Source: Hyaloperonospora brassicae (lineage: Eukaryota > Oomycota > Peronosporomycetes > Peronosporales > Peronosporaceae). From it: a DNA stretch of 64,000 nt. Position 1 is the first letter of the stretch, and each line of letters opens with the position of its first letter. A program made the translations under genes and the position numbers. Where the stretch lies: assembly GCA_947650285.1 (NCBI GenBank), contig CANTFL010000409.1:1-64000 (forward strand), read 5' to 3'. The notes under the pieces were generated by a model. The model did no database searches, was not told where the DNA came from, and was given only the letters and a program-made list of their open reading frames with translations. Of this stretch, positions 62,036-64,000 are shown one piece after another.

Positions 62036-62719
62036 GTCTTTGACTGGTCGCTCCTTTGCGATTGTTCTTGGACGCCCAAAGACGATGGACAGCGTTTTGA
62101 ACACTGGCCGTCTAAGAGGCGCATGGTGTATCTTCGACCACTTCATTGGATTGTACACAGAGATCAACTCGATACAGTAGGAAAGACGAAACAGTCGAAC
62201 TGTATCTACGCATCTCTCTGAGCTCCACTGCCGTGCTGAAGTGAAATCTGCGCCGCCGAGACACGTTAATCTTCTTGGCAGTGTCTGTTTACGTGTTTGT
62301 GTGTTTCTTCTATTCTTTGTGGCAGCGTCTTGCATGATGTACAATCGACAGAATATGGTTCTAGCTGTAAGCGAGCACACTCCATTGCGACAACAACAAC
62401 GAGCTCAGATGCGGCGAAAACGAAAGTCGTTCTTCTCCGATGGAAGGTCTATTCGATTCAGTATCGCAAGCGACGTTTCGAATGTGAAACCTATCGATTG
62501 CTACCTCACAAACATGTCGAAATGATGTATTTTAGCTTGAGGTACGTGTTCAGCAGTCCTGGCACGTGCTGCTTCGAAGGTAATCCCACTTTACTGAATA
62601 CGTGTCGCAGGACAGCTGTAAATGTGCGAGTGTGGCCAGGAATGGTAGCAGTCAGTCGTTGAAGTTGGAAAGGATGCAGTTGCGGATGTGAAGCGAGTGT
62701 GGAGCATGCAATGAGGAGC

Positions 62720-62792
62720 GTCCCCGTGGCCCAATGGATAAGGCATCCGCCTACGAAGCGGGAGATTGCGGGTTCGAGTCCCGTCGGAGACT
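62720..62792 (+). tRNA. tRNA-Arg(ACG), copy 43
   Basis: Marks +125 A, +127 C, +191 C, +224 C; J1; 757 bp. Shares TGGTGTGTCTTCGG with copies 1 and 44. Confidence 0.87.
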
Positions 62793-63476
62793 GTCTTTGA
62801 CTGGTCGCTCCTTTGCGATTGTTCTTGGACGCCCAAAGACGATGAACAGCGTTTTGAACACTGGCCGTCTAAGAGGCGCATGGTGTGTCTTCGGCCACTT
62901 CATTGGATTGCACACAGAGATCAACTCGATACAGTAGGAAAGACGAAACAGTCGAACTGTATCTACGCATCTCTCTGAGCTCCATTGCCGTGCTGAAGTG
63001 AAATCTGCGCCACCGAGACACGTTAATCTTCTTGGCAGTGTCTGTTTACGTGTTTGTGTGTTTCTTCTATTCTTTGTGGCAGCGTCTTGCATGATGTACA
63101 ATCGACAGAATATGGTTCTAGCTGTAAGCGAGCACACTCCATTGCGACAACAACAACGAGCTCAGATGCGGCGAAAACGAAAGTCGTTCTTCTCCGATGG
63201 AAGGTCTATTCGATTCAGTATCGCAAGCGACGTTTCAAATGTAAACCTATCGATTGCTACCTCACAAACATGTCGAAATGATGAATTTTAGCTTGAGGTA
63301 CGTGTTCAGCTGTCCTGACACGTGCTGCCTCGAAGGTTATCCCACTTCCACTGAATACGTGTTGCAGGACAGCTGTAAATGTGCGGGTGTGGCTAGGAAT
63401 GATAGCAGTCAGTCGTTGGAGCTGGAAAGGATGCAGTTGCGGATGTGAAGCGAGTGTGAAGCATGCAATGAGGAGC

Positions 63477-63549
63477 GTCCCCGTGGCCCAATGGATAAGG
63501 CATCCGCCTACGAAGCGGGAGATTGCGGGTTCGAGTCCCGTCGGAGACT
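63477..63549 (+). tRNA. tRNA-Arg(ACG), copy 44 (last in window)
   Basis: Marks +125 A, +127 C, +191 C, +224 C. Its unit is cut by the window end 451 bp after the tRNA. Shares TCGTTGGAGCTGG upstream with copy 1. Confidence 0.87.
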
Positions 63550-64000
63550 GTCTTTGACTGGTCGCTCCTTTGCGATTGTTCTTGGACGCCCAAAGACGAT
63601 GAACAGCGTTTTGAACACTGGCCGTCTAAGAGGCGCATGGTGTGTCTTCGGCCACTTCATTGGATTGCACACAGAGATCAACTCGATACAGTAGGAAAGA
63701 CGAAACAGTCGAACTGTATCTACGCATCTCTCTGAGCTCCATTGCCGTGCTGAAGTGAAATCTGCGCCACCGAGACACGTTAATCTTCTTGGCAGTGTCT
63801 GTTTACGTGTTTGTGTGTTTCTTCTATTCTTTGTGGCAGCGTCTTGCATGATGTACAATCGACAGAATATGGTTCTAGCTGTAAGCGAGCACACTCCATT
63901 GCGACAACAACAACGAGCTCAGATGCGGCGAAAACGAAAGTCGTTCTTCTCCGATGGAAGGTCTATTCGATTCAGTATCGCAAGCGACGTTTCAAATGTA

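Larger units (their letters stand above)
30647..64000 (+). repeat. Tandem array of 757-760-bp units, each with one tRNA-Arg(ACG) gene
   Basis: From TCACAAACATGTCG at 30647 to the window edge the same unit repeats head to tail. It contains 44 tRNA genes and continues beyond 64000. Spacings are 757-760 bp except the first (766). Marks used in the copy entries are counted from the first tRNA base as 0: +127 (C or A), +191 (C or T), +224 (T or C). They also use the junction before the next unit: J1 GCTACCTCAC, J2 GATAAAGAAC, J3 GCTACCGCAC. All units point the same way. There are no A-tails or target duplications between units, so this is not a run of SINE insertions. Copies differ at many shared sites in mosaic fashion, so the array is real sequence variety and not one read repeated. 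Left-edge units (1-5) and right-end units (42-44) share variants absent from the centre. Antisense and sense open frames recur in each unit but follow from the tRNA and its flanks, with no protein family match. Confidence 0.97.

Noticed and set aside
30647..64000. CRISPR array
   Set aside because: The unit is ~758 bp with no short repeat/variable spacer pattern, and the DNA is eukaryotic.
30647..64000. 5S rDNA or other rDNA repeat
   Set aside because: No 5S, 5.8S or other rRNA sequence is recognisable in the unit; only the tRNA is.
30647..64000. Run of tRNA-derived SINE insertions
   Set aside because: Units are head to tail at constant period, without A-rich tails or target duplications, and the cloverleaf is intact outside the one mismatch.
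30647..64000. Pure assembly duplication
   Set aside because: Units differ at many sites in ordered, mosaic fashion and in length (757-760 bp), which a copied read would not give. The exact copy number still needs long reads.

Overview
The window is eukaryotic nuclear DNA. The few real genes are broken by short GT-AG introns of 62-78 bp, some with CTGAC-like branch sites. They sit in long AT-rich stretches with decayed MULE and Ty3/gypsy elements. This gene and intron style, plus the transposon families, suggest an oomycete, perhaps a downy mildew or Phytophthora relative. That taxonomic call is an inference; nothing here proves it.

Layout. (1) 0.35-2.6 kb, minus strand: a three-exon HSL-family alpha/beta hydrolase with a long, membrane-associated N-terminal half. 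(2) 5.76-7.78 kb, minus strand: an eight-exon ALG12, the ER mannosyltransferase of N-glycan precursor assembly. (3) 9.4-14.2 kb: a repeat-rich block with a diverged 146-bp-period duplication, two degenerate minisatellites, a broken MULE transposase on the plus strand, and a sharply bounded 1,218-bp element. That element has ~155-bp terminal inverted repeats and a perfect 8-bp target duplication, and it lies beside the transposase relic. (4) 14.2-20 kb: AT-rich, with one weak BTB/BACK-like fragment. (5) 20.7-25 kb, minus strand: a decayed Ty3/gypsy pol region with reverse transcriptase, integrase and integrase C-terminal parts. (6) 25-30.6 kb: AT-rich, with one methyltransferase-like fragment.

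(7) From about 30,647 to the end of the window lies the outstanding feature: a head-to-tail array of a 757-760-bp unit. Each unit carries one tRNA-Arg(ACG) gene on the plus strand. Forty-four tRNA copies are present and the array runs off the window edge, so it is at least 33 kb long. The tRNA has intact A and B boxes, cloverleaf stems and Arg identity bases, but every copy inspected has a C4-A69 mismatch and T at position 73. No T4 terminator follows directly; the first is about 60 bp downstream, inside a conserved pair of interlocking inverted repeats. Unit variants are mosaic, with the most divergent units at the left edge and at the right end of the window, as expected for homogenisation by unequal exchange and gene conversion.

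The two protein genes have unrelated housekeeping-type roles (lipid or ester hydrolysis and ER glycan assembly) and show no operon-like link. The tRNA array is the candidate for an undescribed system. It could be a high-dosage tRNA locus, a Pol III/TFIIIC-based chromatin domain, or a satellite that captured a tRNA gene.
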